A stretch of DNA of 64,000 nt, taken from positions 33,360,379 through 33,424,378 of the forward strand of contig JARZZO010000003.1 of NCBI GenBank assembly GCA_030544215.1, given 5' to 3'. This document shows positions 1 through 14,300 of this stretch, piece after piece. The stretch comes from Zantedeschia hybrid cultivar. Its lineage: Eukaryota > Streptophyta > Magnoliopsida > Alismatales > Araceae. The position numbers and the translations under genes were made by a program. Under the pieces are notes generated by a model. The model searched no databases. It was not told where the DNA came from and worked only from the letters and a program-made list of their open reading frames with translations. Numbering within the stretch: position 1 is the stretch's first letter; every line of letters starts with the position of its first letter.

Positions 1-700
1 TCCAAACCTAAAAATGGGGATTTAGACCCTAAAAATTCCCTATTTTCTCCTTCCACTATAAAACCCCCATGGGTGGCACCATGGACAAGGATTGGACAAG
101 AAAGAGTTGGAGTTTTGGAGGATTTGAGGACGTGCGGAGCACTAAGGAGTACTACTCAAGAGCGTCCCTAGCCGCCAAGAAGGATCTGGACTTGCTTTCC
201 AACCCCTTTCATTTTTATTTATTTGCATTTTCGTAGCATCTTCATGAGTTAGCTTAGTTCACTTCTTTGTCTAAAGCTCATTCCTTGAGCTTCATGCCCA
301 TGCACGTAGGCTCTTCTAGCATCCAATTCTCAAGAAGTTTCTTATCAAAAAGTGGGAGGTAAGTGGCCATAATACTTGGTTACTTTCCCTCCCAACCATT
401 CAACCAGTGCATTCCCCTCTATTTGCTTTCAATTTTAGCATATTGCGTGAATAGAATCTACATTTCTTAGAGCTAATCAGTTCATTTTGTGTCTTCTCTT
501 GCAGTCACTACCCATGGATCGGAGTTCGGAGCCCTTCATCCTGGCCAATCAGAAGTGGAGGAGAGGAGAACCGACGTCCCCCGCTCATTTCTACGCAATC
601 ATCTCACCCCGCGGAGCACGGGTCCCACAGTAATACTCCTGGCGATCACAATCAATCCATTTTTTTATCACCATGTTGTAGTCCCGTAGGCCTCTAAAGT
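1..700 (+). other. Promoter/LTR-like fragment with possible leader intron, unassigned
   Basis: No convincing protein is encoded here. A TATA-like run (ctataaaac) lies at about 55-63. About 300 bp downstream is a good splice donor (gtaagt, from 359), followed by a pyrimidine-rich tract and an acceptor (ttgcag, ending 504). The layout of TATA box, T-rich leader and intron fits either the 3' half of an LTR or the broken 5' end of a gene. The window edge cuts it off, so the two cannot be separated. The short reading frame at 489-689 has no recognisable domain. Confidence 0.3.
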
Positions 701-800
701 TCCCATAAAGAGAAGGAGAGGGGGATGATTTGGATGCCTACACTTGGATGTGCTTAATGGAGCATAGGATCACAAATTTGTATAGTGTATGAGCATGGCA

Positions 801-1330
801 ATTCCCGCTCTTAATTGCACCATAATATACATATCATACTGTATGTGCTATTCCTTTTGACCATTAGAAGAGTGATTGAATGGATCCCTACTTTGTCACT
901 GCAGGAAGCCTCTATATTTTTTCTATATCATTTAGGACTATGCACCTTGTCATAAAGTGGATACTTGATGATGCTACTTTAGCATGTTTTCTAAGGGCTA
1001 TAAGTCACACGGTCCAGCGAAGTATATCCAAGAAAGCAGTCAGGCTTAAACAGATTGATATGTGTATTCCTACTCTTAACTGCACCATAACATACATATC
1101 ATACTGTATGTACTATTCCTTTTGACCATTAGAAGAGTGATTGAATGGATCCCTACTTTGTCACTGCGGGAAGCCTCTACATTTTTTCTATATCATTTAG
1201 GACTATGCACCTTGTCATAAAGTGGATAGTTGGTGATACTACTTTAGCATGTTTTCTAAGGACTATAAGTCATGCGGTCCAGCGAAGTATATCCAGGAAA
1301 GCAGTCAGGCTTAAACATATTGATATGTGT
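801..1330. repeat. Two-copy tandem duplication, 265-bp unit
   Basis: Positions 801-1065 and 1066-1330 are head-to-tail copies offset by 265 bp, differing by scattered substitutions. Both contain the same roughly 60-codon reading frame from an ATG (880 and 1145), but it matches no family I know and ends in different ways. It is read as a non-coding duplication. 1331-2170 shows nothing further. Confidence 0.85.
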
Positions 1331-2177
1331 GGAGTAGGAAAAGCTGACTTGCACTACACCTGTGTTGTTCTGACTCATAGCTGGCCAGTAGTTATGATGG
1401 ATATGTCCAACATAATCATGAGTGCAAACATGTAGTTTGAGAGGTCAAAGCAAAGATCTCCAAGGCATAAGATCAGCTTGACCTGGTGTAAGCATACGGC
1501 TTGGGGTATGAGACGAGACTTAGAATTGTAATGTTACATTAGTAAGATGGTGACTTAATGTAATACTCCTCACTTTCAGGTCTTTCTCATCAAGTCGCAC
1601 ATGTCATCTTCTCATATGAAAGGAAGAGTTAGATGAAATGTTACGAAGGTTATTCGAGAACTAATGTGTCTGAGTGGGAAATGTAAGCTGGAAAGGAGTC
1701 CCATGCACATCCACATTGGTAGTGCATTAGTTCCTTGTGACTCTCCCCTTGTGAGAGGATAAGTCCAAGGACTTGTAGGGTCCATAGGGGACTGACATGT
1801 ATAAAAGAAGGGGTCTCTTGAGGATGAGAAGATACACATACGTGAGCTCTCTCCTCCCTCTATTCCTCTCTCTCCACCAAGAACCTCCCTCCTCCTCTCT
1901 CTTTTTCTTTCTCTTCTCTTGGGAAACCAATGTAGAACTTTCCGGGTGGATGAAGTGGGCAACTCTAGTAGCCGTCCATAACGACGAGGATGATCCCTTC
2001 GCTTCTGCAAGAAGACAAGGACGATTCACACGTGTTGAGGAGGTCAATCTCATTGCTCTGCCCGTAGGGACTCTACACATGTAACAAGGTATCGAATCCC
2101 TTCTCTGTTTCATTATTCGATACCAACATGAACAAAATAGTGTACATCCTTACTAAATAGTGATATATCTATATATT

Positions 2178-2297
2178 GGAGAGAGAGAGAGAGAGGAGTT
2201 AAGCTTCAACTAATAGAGCCATCAATGGTTGTTGATGTTAATGGGTCTGATTGTCCGAAGTGGAAGCCTCTAATTCTTTTGCAATATGCCACTTTGT

Positions 2298-2363
<66 letters not shown>

Positions 2364-2435
2364 ACCAACACTAACATCTACAATTTGCTATTGCAATCTA
2401 AAGTGGAAACCCTCCGCAGTTATTTTTTGTTTGTT

Positions 2436-2473
<38 letters not shown>

Positions 2474-2487
2474 AGAGAGAGAGAGAG
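2178..2487. repeat. Compound (TG)n/(AG)n microsatellites
   Basis: A (GA)n run lies at 2178-2196. A (TG)n tract (2295-2322) passes directly into (AG)n (2322-2357). A second tract of the same grammar has TTTG repeats, then (GT)n at 2441-2470, then (GA)n at 2473-2487. Reading frames through these tracts are simple-repeat artefacts. Confidence 0.95.
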
Positions 2488-2509
2488 TTAAGTCACAAAT
2501 ATGACTTGT

Positions 2510-3010
2510 TTCAAGGAGGGAGAAGAGCAGTGATTATGCAAGGAGATGAGAGAGGATTGACCATTAGTGCAAGGAGGGGCTTTGGTCATAGGGCCTCTAG
2601 TGCGAAGATGGTACTCTGGCCACTAGGCCCTGATCTGAGGAGGGGTTTTGGCCTCTACATAAGGAAGGGTTTGGCCACTAGCACGAGGAGCGTTATGAAG
2701 AGGGGTTATGGCTATCCAACCATTAATAGGGACATCAGTAGGTGTCTATCTAGTCATTGACACGAGAAGGGGCACGAGTAGGAGTTTGGCCGCCGATGTG
2801 AGGAGCGGTGCAAGGAGGGATTTGGTCATTAGGCTGTCAGCTTGAGGATGGGTGTGTGTAGGGTCTAGCCACCATTTTGAGGTGGAGTGCAAGGATAGGT
2901 TTGGCCATTGGATGATGAGGGGCTCTAGCCACCTAAGCATCGACACGAGGGGAAGCTTTGGTCGTTTGTTCAAAGAGGGGCATGAGAAGGAGCTTTGACC
3001 ACTAGCTTAA
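2510..3010. repeat. Degenerate minisatellite
   Basis: A phrase of the type 'cgaggaggggctttggccactag' recurs many times with variable spacing of a few tens of bases (for example near 2570, 2640, 2700, 2765, 2880 and 2950). Copies are too diverged for an exact unit length. No coding function is seen. 3011-4900 is AT-rich, with a (TA)n run near 3617-3638 and no gene that I can support. Confidence 0.6.
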
Positions 3011-5356
3011 GGCATACATCTGGCCTCTGCCTTGAGAGGTTTCTACTTGTTGGGCTAGCGCCAAGGGGGGTGTTCTGCTAAGGAGACTAGAAAAGGTACG
3101 GAGAAAAGTCCAAGAGGTGGGCAGTTGTGCTTTTTGGCCTTCGAAGTAGGAGTGAGCACTAGGGTTTCCAACTTCCTCATACTCATCTTTATGTTTGTGA
3201 TAATGATTGTTGGATTGATTTAATCTCATGTTAAAAATATCATGGTAAAAAAGTTATCAAAAATAAAGAAATGGATATAGAGCATGCAGGTTTGGATTTC
3301 GGTTCTATTAACCTAATGAAAATTTTGATACTAACTCCATTAGTTTATTAGATCCATTTTTTGAATCCAAAATTGTTTATACTAATCAAAATTGGTTGGG
3401 AATATTAAAATATGGCATTTCATTTACACTCCTAGCCAAAAGATTAAGTGACCAAGAAGAGAGCTGAGGTAACAGGAGAAAGGGCTGATGCTAGGTGTGA
3501 AAATGTAAGGGTGACGAGGAAAACATTAGGGATCTGAGAGTACAGTGGAGGAATGACAAAAAATGTAAATTTTCTACTTTTTAACATTGAAAACTAAAAA
3601 TCTCTAATATATACCAGTAATATATATATATATATATTTGAAGTGAATATAGAAATGAGTATTTTCACTCCCACATCTAATAAAAAAATAAGAATTATTT
3701 TATATTTTCATATCTATTTTTGAAATATAAAAATATATATCAAAAATTTAAAAACCGAAGTACCATTAATAGTCTTAATATGTAGGCATTTCTTTGTTCA
3801 AGAGACAATACAGATCTAATCCAATGAAAAGTTCTAGACGAAGGTAGAATTAGCTATCTTTACCAAAGTGCCAATCCGTCTGACTGCATATGGCCCCACG
3901 GGCCTTTCCCATACCCCTTTAAGTAACACAGGTTCGGCCACCTTCCAAACCTCTACGGAAATAAGAGGAACAAGTGATTTGGACAAAAGTGTTAAAATTG
4001 CTTATTCTCCTTATAACTATTATTAGTAATGTTTCTTTTAACATATTTTATTTTTTAAAATTATTTTGCTTAATTGGAATGACTTATTCTGAGTAGAATA
4101 AATTAGCAGTTAGCAAAGTAAAATTAAGCCGATTACAACTGCCGCCCGTTGCACCACTGTCAGAGAAGTGCAGTGGCACTTAAAAGGTTCAGCAACCGCG
4201 TGTTCAATTTTTTGATCTGGCTGTTACAACTGCAATGTTTAGAGACACTACATCAAGTCACACATGATGGTGCTGGATTGAGATCGTCTACTTTATTTCT
4301 TCTGCACTACTTGTACTCCACTCATTCTGATTGGTCTAAAATTTTTAAAAAGTAGAAACTTTTCTCTTTTTTAAGCTCCACATTTCCCCCACCACAATAA
4401 CCGAACCAATAAGATGAAGTAGAGCACCAATAATGTGAACAAGGTGGGGAAAACTATCTCAATCCGATGGTGCTGCTCTTTCAAACAGACCCATGGGATT
4501 TGAAAACCCACCGTCTACTGTTACATCACGTTGAGTAGTCTCCAATGTGAAGAGAGAACCACCGAGTAGCTCTATGGATCAAATGTGAAGCCAATTATAG
4601 AAGGCAACACGTGGAGCCACATGGACCTGATCTACCAAGAGACAACAAGACATCAAACTTAACTCATGGTTTGTTTGGTTCAATGTAAAGTATTGTAGAA
4701 CACCACATTTTATGTCTAATGAAAGTACAGTGTTTTACAGCATTTGACAGATACCAAACCGCATATGAATCTCTGTGACCCGATGATCGGACGGTGAGGA
4801 AAGAGTGACATGCCACCCTGTTCTCTGTTCTCTCCGCCAGTTTTCATGCTTCACATCTTGAAGCCCGACTTGCCATTCCAAGATTCCAATGGGATTTTAA
4901 GCGCACCAAGGAATTAGCATGCATTATAAATCTGATGCTATCATCACAGGAGCTTGTTTGTTAGGAATTACGTGACCTGAAGGTTGTTATGATCTGAAGG
5001 CTAGGGTTTTTGAAGGTAAGGGAAGCAAAACATCCGAGATTTTCGGGTTTCTGGATCATACAATGAAGGTAACAGCAGCATGCATGTTGACACCTGAACA
5101 ATGGGTCATATCCTCACTTCTCTTTCTCATTTTGGAAAGCATGAAAATGTTTCATCCAAAATTGTTTTGTTGTACACAGGTTTTGAAAACCAAGCTGATG
5201 TTAAACCTTTCTTTCCCATGCATCCCTCCCTGTACCACCACAACATAGACGTCCTGTTTTTACCACCACCACCATGGGAATCTGAACTTACCATTTACAA
5301 TTTACAAGCTACAAAATGTGGCAGAAAAAAGAAGAGAAGAAATGAAAGACGCTCTC

Positions 5357-8300
5357 TCAGACATGGTAGATCATCCCCACCTCCAAGGTTGAGGCATGCG
5401 GGACGCTCATCACGTAAGAAGGACCTCGAGAATTTCTTCTCAAGAAATCGTAACCCACATCAATCACTAGCTTCTTGAGAAGACTTGAGCCTTTCTTTGC
5501 TTTCACGTACGAATGCCCGAGTATGAAAGCCATGCCAGCTTCCCTAGCTTCTGCTAGCTCTTGCAGCTCTTCAGTAATTCCAGCATCTATCTTTGGGCTC
5601 TCAGGCAAGACAAACCTCACCCTTTTTCTTGGTGTCACAATTGGAGACTGGATTTCCTTTAGCTCTGAAGGGCCAGCCGCATCCTCAGGGTTGACATCCT
5701 CCTCATATAACCGAATACCTGTTCCGACAACTGCCATCTTCTCGGTGTCCTTTTCTGCCTCTTCCACAGCCCCATTTGGCTCAGGCCTCTCTGACCGGAT
5801 GAATTCAGCTATGCTGCAAACTAGATCCTTCTCAAACTCCAAGTCATCCTGGTGGACATCATGGTATCCATATCTCACAATGCACCGATAAAGCCTGTAC
5901 TCTTTTGGGCCAATACGGCCAACAAGGAACCGCTCCTCAGGCTGTACATGCGGCACTGGAACGGATTTAATACAGAGGAAGACCAGGACCTGGATGAATT
6001 CGATAAAGCAGGCAGAAGACTTTCAGACAGTCAGGAAAACAAAGAAAAGAATTCACACACAGGGGCCTCAAACCCAAACAGAAAAGGTTTTCAGCTTCAA
6101 CGACAATAGAATCATACTCTTTGAATCATGAATTGTATATTTAAGAAAAGAACTTTTTGAAGAATACCTGGTGGAATGCAGGCAAGTTGGTTACAAAGTG
6201 GGAGAAAATTGCTGGAATTCCTGAAACAAGCTCAGTGTGTATGAGACCTATCCCACGGACACGCACAATCCCTAGACTAGGGCCAAGGCTGAGAAGCCAG
6301 TTTATAGAAACCTTGTTTTGGACATCAAACTCATACTTCTGGAGGGTGCCATAGTGCCAGACATACATGACAATCATGAAGATGAAGGATAATGCAATCG
6401 GGACCCAAGCACCTTGAAGAAATTTGATGAGGGATGCTGAGAAATAGAGGGCCTCAATGGTACCAAAGAAAAAGATAAAGGCCATTGCCAGGAAGATACT
6501 TTGATTCCAGCACAAGACCATCACTAGGGACATCAAGCAGGTAGTAACCAGCATGACAGTAATCACCGCCAAACCTGACCATATAAAAACACCAATGGGG
6601 AAACATACATGTATATGAGAAAGTGAATATGAAAGATGAAAATTTCAAGGTTTGCAGAACTAGGACCAGAACCGGAACCTGTCAGGGCCAGTTCCAGTTT
6701 AAACTGGCCGGTTCTGCAAACCATAGAAAATTTTAATGGTCTAAGGTCTACTGGTCATTATTAAATCACAAAATGTCCTTTCTTATATGTTTAATTGAGG
6801 GGTTCTGATTGATACTTATGCGGCAAAAACTGCAGGTAATATCATTCAATTAACTATTAAATTCAAGTTCCACTATCATCTCAAAGATCCTACATTATAG
6901 ATCCCTTTCTTTCACCTCTTTTAGGGCTATAGTCCACCCCTAAAAGATTAAGCTCATATATATGTGATGGCATGAATTTGAAACATCTAATTAAAGAACT
7001 GCTTTTCATACAATCAGAGAAGTATTGAACAGAGGTCAACATGATCAAAATATTGGACTGCCTTATATTAATTTTCAAAGAAACATCTGATCCTGAATGA
7101 ATATTTGTTGTGGATATATAACTACATTAAATAATGTACGGAATGAGACTATGCCCTGAATCAGTATTAACCTTGCTTCATGAATTTTAGGGACATTTAA
7201 AATATGCTTAATAATATAGGACCTACTCTATTCAATGCCCTTTAACAAATTTTGACCCCTTGAATCCTTCATAACTCGAGAAAACACTTGCTAGCCGTTT
7301 ACACATAAGAAAACTGAAGAGAAATATCAATACTAAGTGTCAAACCTGATGCATTTCCCAGTCTCTTTGTGTCTCTGAAACCAACTGTCACTGCCAAGCA
7401 TAATATCATTAAGATCCAGTTGATCTCTGGTATGTAAATCTGACCATGAATTTTAGATGATGTATGGACTATTTTCACCCTGGGAAAGCATCCCAAAGCA
7501 GAGCATTGCTTGATGATGGAGAATGTTCCCGTAATGATGGATTGGCTCCCTACAACTGCTGCAAGGATGGCTATCGCTAGAACTGGCCACCTCAAGCGTT
7601 CTGTCAGAATAAGCTTATCATGTAAATTCTCAGAAACAGTTAATATTTCATGGGATTATGGACAGAGGAAAACATAACTTACCTGGGACAGATACATAGA
7701 ATCCAATTCTGTAGTCAGTTTCAATGATATGATGTTTAGAGAGATAAGCTGCCTGCCCCATATAAGCTAGAAGCAGGGATGGATAAACCACAGAAGTAAA
7801 AGCAATCTGCAGATAAACAATGGCCTTTTAGAGGACAAGATATCCAACTTCTGTAGCTGATCCAACTAAAAAAGAATTTCAATACATCTATAAGAACAAC
7901 CAAGGAAGTACAAAATCATTATGGACTCAAAAAAAATCCAATACATCAATAAGAAGCCCAACGCAAGAAAGTGCAAAATCATCATGGACTCGACACATAA
8001 TTGTTGCAGATTGATACACATGACAAAGACAGAAAAGAAGAATACAAGTTTCTTTTAGCAAGACCTGCTGATATACATGACAAACACAGAATAGAAGAAA
8101 GCAAGTTTCTTTTATCAAGACCTGCAACTTCCCTAGTAGCCAGCAGGAATTTTAGAGTAACCTTCAGTAACGAGTGGGGGCAGGCAGCTAGGTAAATTCA
8201 CATGATTGACTGCCTGCGGCAAAGCTGATTAGTTTGGTGAATGTTAGCCAGTTTTCACCTGAAACACCTTAGCTCCAGCCGACTCACATTCCTTCCCAGA

Positions 8301-11300
8301 GTCAAAACTGGCTTCTAAAAAGGGGATGAACTGGCTTCCAACTGGTGTACGAAAACCTTGAACCAATAGAATCCTGGTTAACAGATCTGGATCCAGGTAA
8401 CTTAAGTGAGCAGCCCTCATAGCAGATCAGAGACACCCATGGCATTCTGCAACCAAAGTCATCAGGGAAAGCCTGGGATGCAAGCCAATGCTACAGCTTT
8501 CATCCAATGGCTGATGGATGTCGCTGGGTGCTGCAAATGCTGCGACTGTGGCCTAATGATGGCAGCCGCGAGGAAAGAGTCCGATGATGAACCAGCAAGC
8601 AAGCCAGCAGCAGAAGGTGGCTTGACCATCAGCAGGACCAAAGTGGCTGAAACAGCAGCTTGTGGATGATGGCTTCCAAGCAGAAGCAGCAAGGGAACAC
8701 AACAAACTGAGTGAAGTAGCAGGTGAAGCCAACAATGGACCATGGATGATGAAGACCAGACAATGATGACAGGCGAGAGGACAGACATAGGCCTCTTATC
8801 ACAGACATGAAGATCGGTGGGAGGACACAAAGTAGTTCAAAGCAACGTGGACTTAGAAACATCACAATCACAAGGGGAACTCACCATACAACAAAGCTCT
8901 TATGGAAGCTCTGATACAATGCCATGACTTGAAGAAAGAGTAATGAAAGCTATCTAGCCAATATATATTATATAGAAGACCAGAGAACAAATATACAGCC
9001 AAAGGGGCATACGTATATATCAATTTAACGACCAGCAAAGGAAATGCCTCTAAATTGATTCCTACAATCTTGAAATATACAATATAATTTGGTAAAGCCA
9101 CTTTAGTCATGATAAAGTTATAGGGTAGAGTATGGGACTGGCATGTACATCATCATGTCTCAGCACAGAGGTATGATGCTACATATCTCTTGCTTGGAGA
9201 CCTCCGACGCATCTCAAAAGCACTTGATACTTTTTGCTTGGATGCTGAACCCCCATGAAATTCCTTTGAGCTCAATAATGAAAATCTAATAAACTAAGGC
9301 TTTAGAAAAATCACAACTTATAAGGAGTCTTGTGGGAAGAAACATGAGTAGCAGCAATGGCTATGTTTGGCAACAATTTGAAGGGGAAAAAGGATATGTA
9401 CCTAATTTCTACCTTTGAAAACAAAGGTTAAAAAAACACGTTGTTCAGTGCCTCAAGAACATATGATTAATTTCAAATAAGATTAACTCGAACATAAAGC
9501 TTGCTTATGTAAGAGAAAAGTCAAAAATAGGGAATCATGTTGTTTCTTATGTGACTGCCAAATATACGTTAATCGCTTCTTATTGCTGCCTTTCTGAACC
9601 GTTTTCCATTTGTTCATTGGACAGGAAAAGATACAGTTAATAGCAATATGCAAGCTTGAGATAACCATTTCATATGGTTGCACATAAGTACACTAAGAAC
9701 ATCCAGTTTTGCATTCACAATTCACATCTTTCTTTTTCGGTAATTTCATACACAATTCACTTCATTACATATAAGAAAAGTAGCTATTTGAACTTCGTCT
9801 CATGCTTCTGTCAGGAAAGACTTCTACCACGTTAAGCGACATTAAGTTACTACAGCTGTCAAGCCTGCATTCTTTGATAGTTTCATCAGTGATATTAGCC
9901 TTGACAGAAGTGAACAACCTGATATATTATAAGAACATACGATGCAACAATGCAGATTCACCAAAAAAGGAAAAGAGCTGTTTGTTTGGCATAGGACATC
10001 ATAGGTGAAGCACCAGATTGAAAATCTAAGAACATGGACAAGGAAAGCAGCCATATTCCAGCAAAACAGAAGACAGCTCTAGAAAAAATGCAAAGCACCA
10101 CAATTCAAGATCTAACAACAATAGACAAGAATGACAGCACCTTAGTCAAGCAAAAAAAAAATGATAGGGCTCTAAAACCAACGACCAAGGAGTGCTGGTT
10201 TATATCAAAAGGATCCTTGAATATTCACTGCTTAAGAGTTTGCTTAAGTAGCACCAGAAAACAAAAGTAGAATGACTGATCATAAAGTTGGTTTCAGGGA
10301 TCATTAGCTCCGAGTTAGGTACACAAGGGCACTCAAAGTAACGAGGCAAAACTGGAACTTCGTTGGCCACTAAGCGGCTAGACATATGAACAATTGAAAA
10401 TCTGAAATAAATATGTGCAGATCAAGAGGGAAGATCAATGCAGCGTGTTTTTCAGGATTAACCACCATGATGCAAGAAACAAGATAACACTTCTAACCAA
10501 CTCAGAGGGATGCTTCCTCAGGAATCATGCCTTGGAAACATGCCCTTAACTCAGCAGAAGCACAGTCTAAGTAACTCAGAGGGATGCTCCTCGGGAATAG
10601 GGATGTCAATGGTAACTAATTATCCAATTATCCACACTGTTCGTTAGGTTAACGGACAGTTTGCGGATAGTGTTTTTGAACATGCAAAGGTAACGGATAT
10701 GGATACGGACAGCATTTTAAAACCATTTCTTTAACCCCACTTCCAAAACCGCTATCCGACCCGACCCGTTTGATTTTAAAATCAATGAAGTATGATCCTT
10801 AGATTTGAATCAGATGGTGATATAGTTTAACCTAACCTTGTAACCACGGCACCTCCGAGGCAGGCACACCCCTTCACGGGCCTCTCCCACTCCCAGATGC
10901 AGATCCCACTCCGTTCCTCTTCCCCCTTCTCCTTTCTCCTCTCTCTGCTCTACTTCGTTCCTCTTTGCTCTGGTACAGGGGAGCTGTGGAGTGGAGACCG
11001 TCCACAGAGCTATGGTCATCTCTTCTTCCTCCTCATCTCAGGTTCCTCTTCCCCCCTTCATTCCTCTTCTTCCTCCTCATCTCAGGTTCCTCTCCTTCCT
11101 CATCTTCACCCATCACAGCAGTGAGGTCGAAGCCGCTTCCATCACAGGGACCGTGAAGCTATGAACGAGCACCGGCGCTGCAGATCTCTAAGCCGAGGTT
11201 CGTGAAACTGTATTATTACTTTTGTTATGTTTTTTGATGAGGCAAGTTTAAAGTTTTGCCACTTTTAAGGAATGGTTTTATTTTGTGTTTATATTTAACT

Positions 11301-14300
11301 TTAAATGGCACAATTCATTCGTTAATTTGTCTCTCAAATGTGAGTTGTATAACCTCTCATTTTAACCGCTACCTATCCGTTAATATACCGAAAACCGCTT
11401 CTACCTGGATACAAAAAAGTGGGTTCGGATAGTGTCTTTCCCGATAATTAACAGAAGGTTTGCAGATACACATTGTGAAAGGCGGATACTGAAATGGATA
11501 GTCCACTATCCGAACCGTATTCGGCCCGTTGACATCCTTACTCAGGAAATCATGCCTTGGAAACATGCCCTTTATTCAGCAGAAGCATAGAATTTCAGCT
11601 CTACCTAGTAATGGAGAAGTCTCAAGATGGAAAGGCCCTTTATGAGAGTAAGATAGAGTGAAATCAGAAGAAACAAATGGCAAACACCAGAAGCTAAAAT
11701 ACACTTGTGTTTCTTGAGCAATTTGTTTCCAGAGTCCCTCCTATCCTCACATGAATTACCCTTCTACTCTGAACTCTGAAGTTTCCTGTGCTTACATTTT
11801 TAGTGAATATTTCCCGTCTCTGCTTTGTAAAACACAGAGTACCCCCATTATCAAACATCAAATATCTCTCAAAGAAAATTGCAACTGGGTTAAGGGAAGG
11901 AAAAATGAGAACATATGCGACAGAGATCATTAGTATAAAAAACCAAGGGCCAACATTAAACCAAGTTTAATGCGAGAGAGGAATCTAGGCAATAATTGTA
12001 ACAGAAGATACAAAGAACTCTAGAAGGATAACTCTTGCTTCTATGAATGTTCCAACAGATGGCTGGCATCATGCCTAACCTGTTTAAACCAATAAGATGA
12101 CAAAACCTATACTCCGTGGAAATAAAGGGCCAACAGCTTGGCACAGTGTCCCAATTGACCGTCTTTTACTCAAGAAGAGGGACCTCATCTATATTCCAAA
12201 GTATCCAAGATAGATCACGCATCAAGCCAGCAATTTGTAACATACCAACCACAAGCCTTCATAAGAATCCAGATCCTATACTCCATAAGGATTTGAGTCA
12301 AAAGTCAATTTTTAAGCATCTCTAGTGAAGTCCCTATATAATGCCAAAGGCTATATTTGATGTAAAAGTAGTAAGGAGAGTGCAAGAGAACGAAGCTGGC
12401 TGGCTGCTTAAGGTTGCTTGCTTCTCTTTGTTTCTCATTTTGTTAATTTTCCAAATCTTACTAGAAGCAGGACATGTATTTACTTGCAGCTTTTCTAGAA
12501 ACATACACTAGTATCGCCATGACTTTGGCACTTCTTACCAGTAATCTGTCTCTCAATTCCTTTCTTTCGTTGTTGCTGCCCCTCCCCCTTGTTTCCATTT
12601 TGAAATCCAGGGGTCATTTCTTGTGCACTGGAATTATGAGAGCTCAGACATGAACCCAGCAAGTGGGCCATGTCTAAAAGCTAATTCAAAAGTAGACTTC
12701 AATTCTTATAGGCATTTAGGTTTCCCATTGAGCTTGCATTAGACACTTGGGCACATCCTCAAATCATCAGACTTAAAGCACAAAACAACCAACATAAGAA
12801 AACTCCTAAGACGCAAATGAAATTCAGATTTCTTACTCATCCATCCACTACTTGTAACAATGATTTACTGCAAAATGCAAAACCACACATCATGTTAATA
12901 AATACCTTGATTGATAATTGTGAAAAATGTCCAAGATCTGCGAACATAGCTTCTGAACCTGCAGTATTAAATGAAGTACTCTGAGATGAAGGTGGAAGTT
13001 GTTCAGACTACAAACAAGTATATGTCACTCAGTTTTCATACCTGTTATGCATAAGAGGATACCACCCAAGGACATCCAACCGCCTCTCTGTGTCTTTTTC
13101 AAAAATTGGTACATATAATATGGAGAGAATGCTTGATAAACATGTGGATTCCAATAGATAACATTGTAAACACCAATTGCACTAATGCATAATAGCCATG
13201 TTACAACAATTGGTGCAAACAGAAAGCCAACCCTGTGTGTGCCATAATGTTGAAGGGCAAACAAGCATACTAGTATGATACAGGTAACGGGAACTTCTAC
13301 ATCTGCAAAATTGAAGAAAAAGGAAAAGAGTAAAATTATGGCTACCAGTAAAGTTATCAGAAAGTGCGAAAAAATTGAAGAGGAAAAGTGTAAGATTATG
13401 ATTATTAGTAAAGTCATCAGCATAAAGCATCCTAGTTTCTCTTTATTTTTTCTAGAAGCACTTTTTTGAAGGAGTATGTGAAAATAAGGAATGTGGTGCA
13501 GGAAGAAGAGAATGTCTTTTTGGCGTTGTCGAATTGTTTGAATCACCTTATAGAAGATATAATGTCAAAGTATTCATGTTTGTTTAAGGACCTATTTAAA
13601 ATTACAAACTTACAAAGTAATTAGCCAATTGGGTGATGAAACAGGTATCTATGGGAGGGCATTCACAAATGAAAGAACTGCCAGTAGAGAGACTTGTAAA
13701 TTTCTTGTTACTTTAGAATTACGTTAATGGTCAGCGGTAAATTCATACATGTTTAATCTAGTTATAGATGAAGTAATAAACATTTACTTGACGAAATCGC
13801 TCGGCGTATGTTATTTGCAAATGATATTGTTTTTGCTAATGAGAATATAGATGGCTTAAATGCTATGTTAGAACAGTCACAGGTGCCTTAGGATCTACAA
13901 GTTTTAGGATTAGTCAAACTTAAGAATTATATATATCAAATAAAATTTTAGCAACCAAGAGTTTTGGTCATGATTGATGGACAAATTATTCCTAAAAAAG
14001 TAATTTTTAATATTTAGGATCAATTATACAGGAGAACAGAGGGACCCCAGAGGATGTTACACATAGGGGTAAGGCATGTTGCTTGAAGTGGAGAAGTGCA
14101 TCAAAGAATTGTGTCAAGAGTCTTTTATGGTCTGCAAATACTCTCAAACCTTAGAGGGAACTTAGGTTCGCTTTATAGAACTACTGTGAAACCTACCAAG
14201 CATATAAGACTGTGTTGGGCAGTGAGAAAAGAATGCAGCGAGAAAAGGCATGTGGCAAAGATGAGGGTGTTGAGATGGGTGTGTAGAAAGCCTAAAAAGG

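Noticed and set aside
2251..2760. 169-codon frame
   Set aside because: It is built from TG/AG microsatellites and the minisatellite; no domain.
4670..4770. Small MITE with ends like ggtttgtttggt
   Set aside because: The inverted similarity is short and interrupted, with no target duplication.
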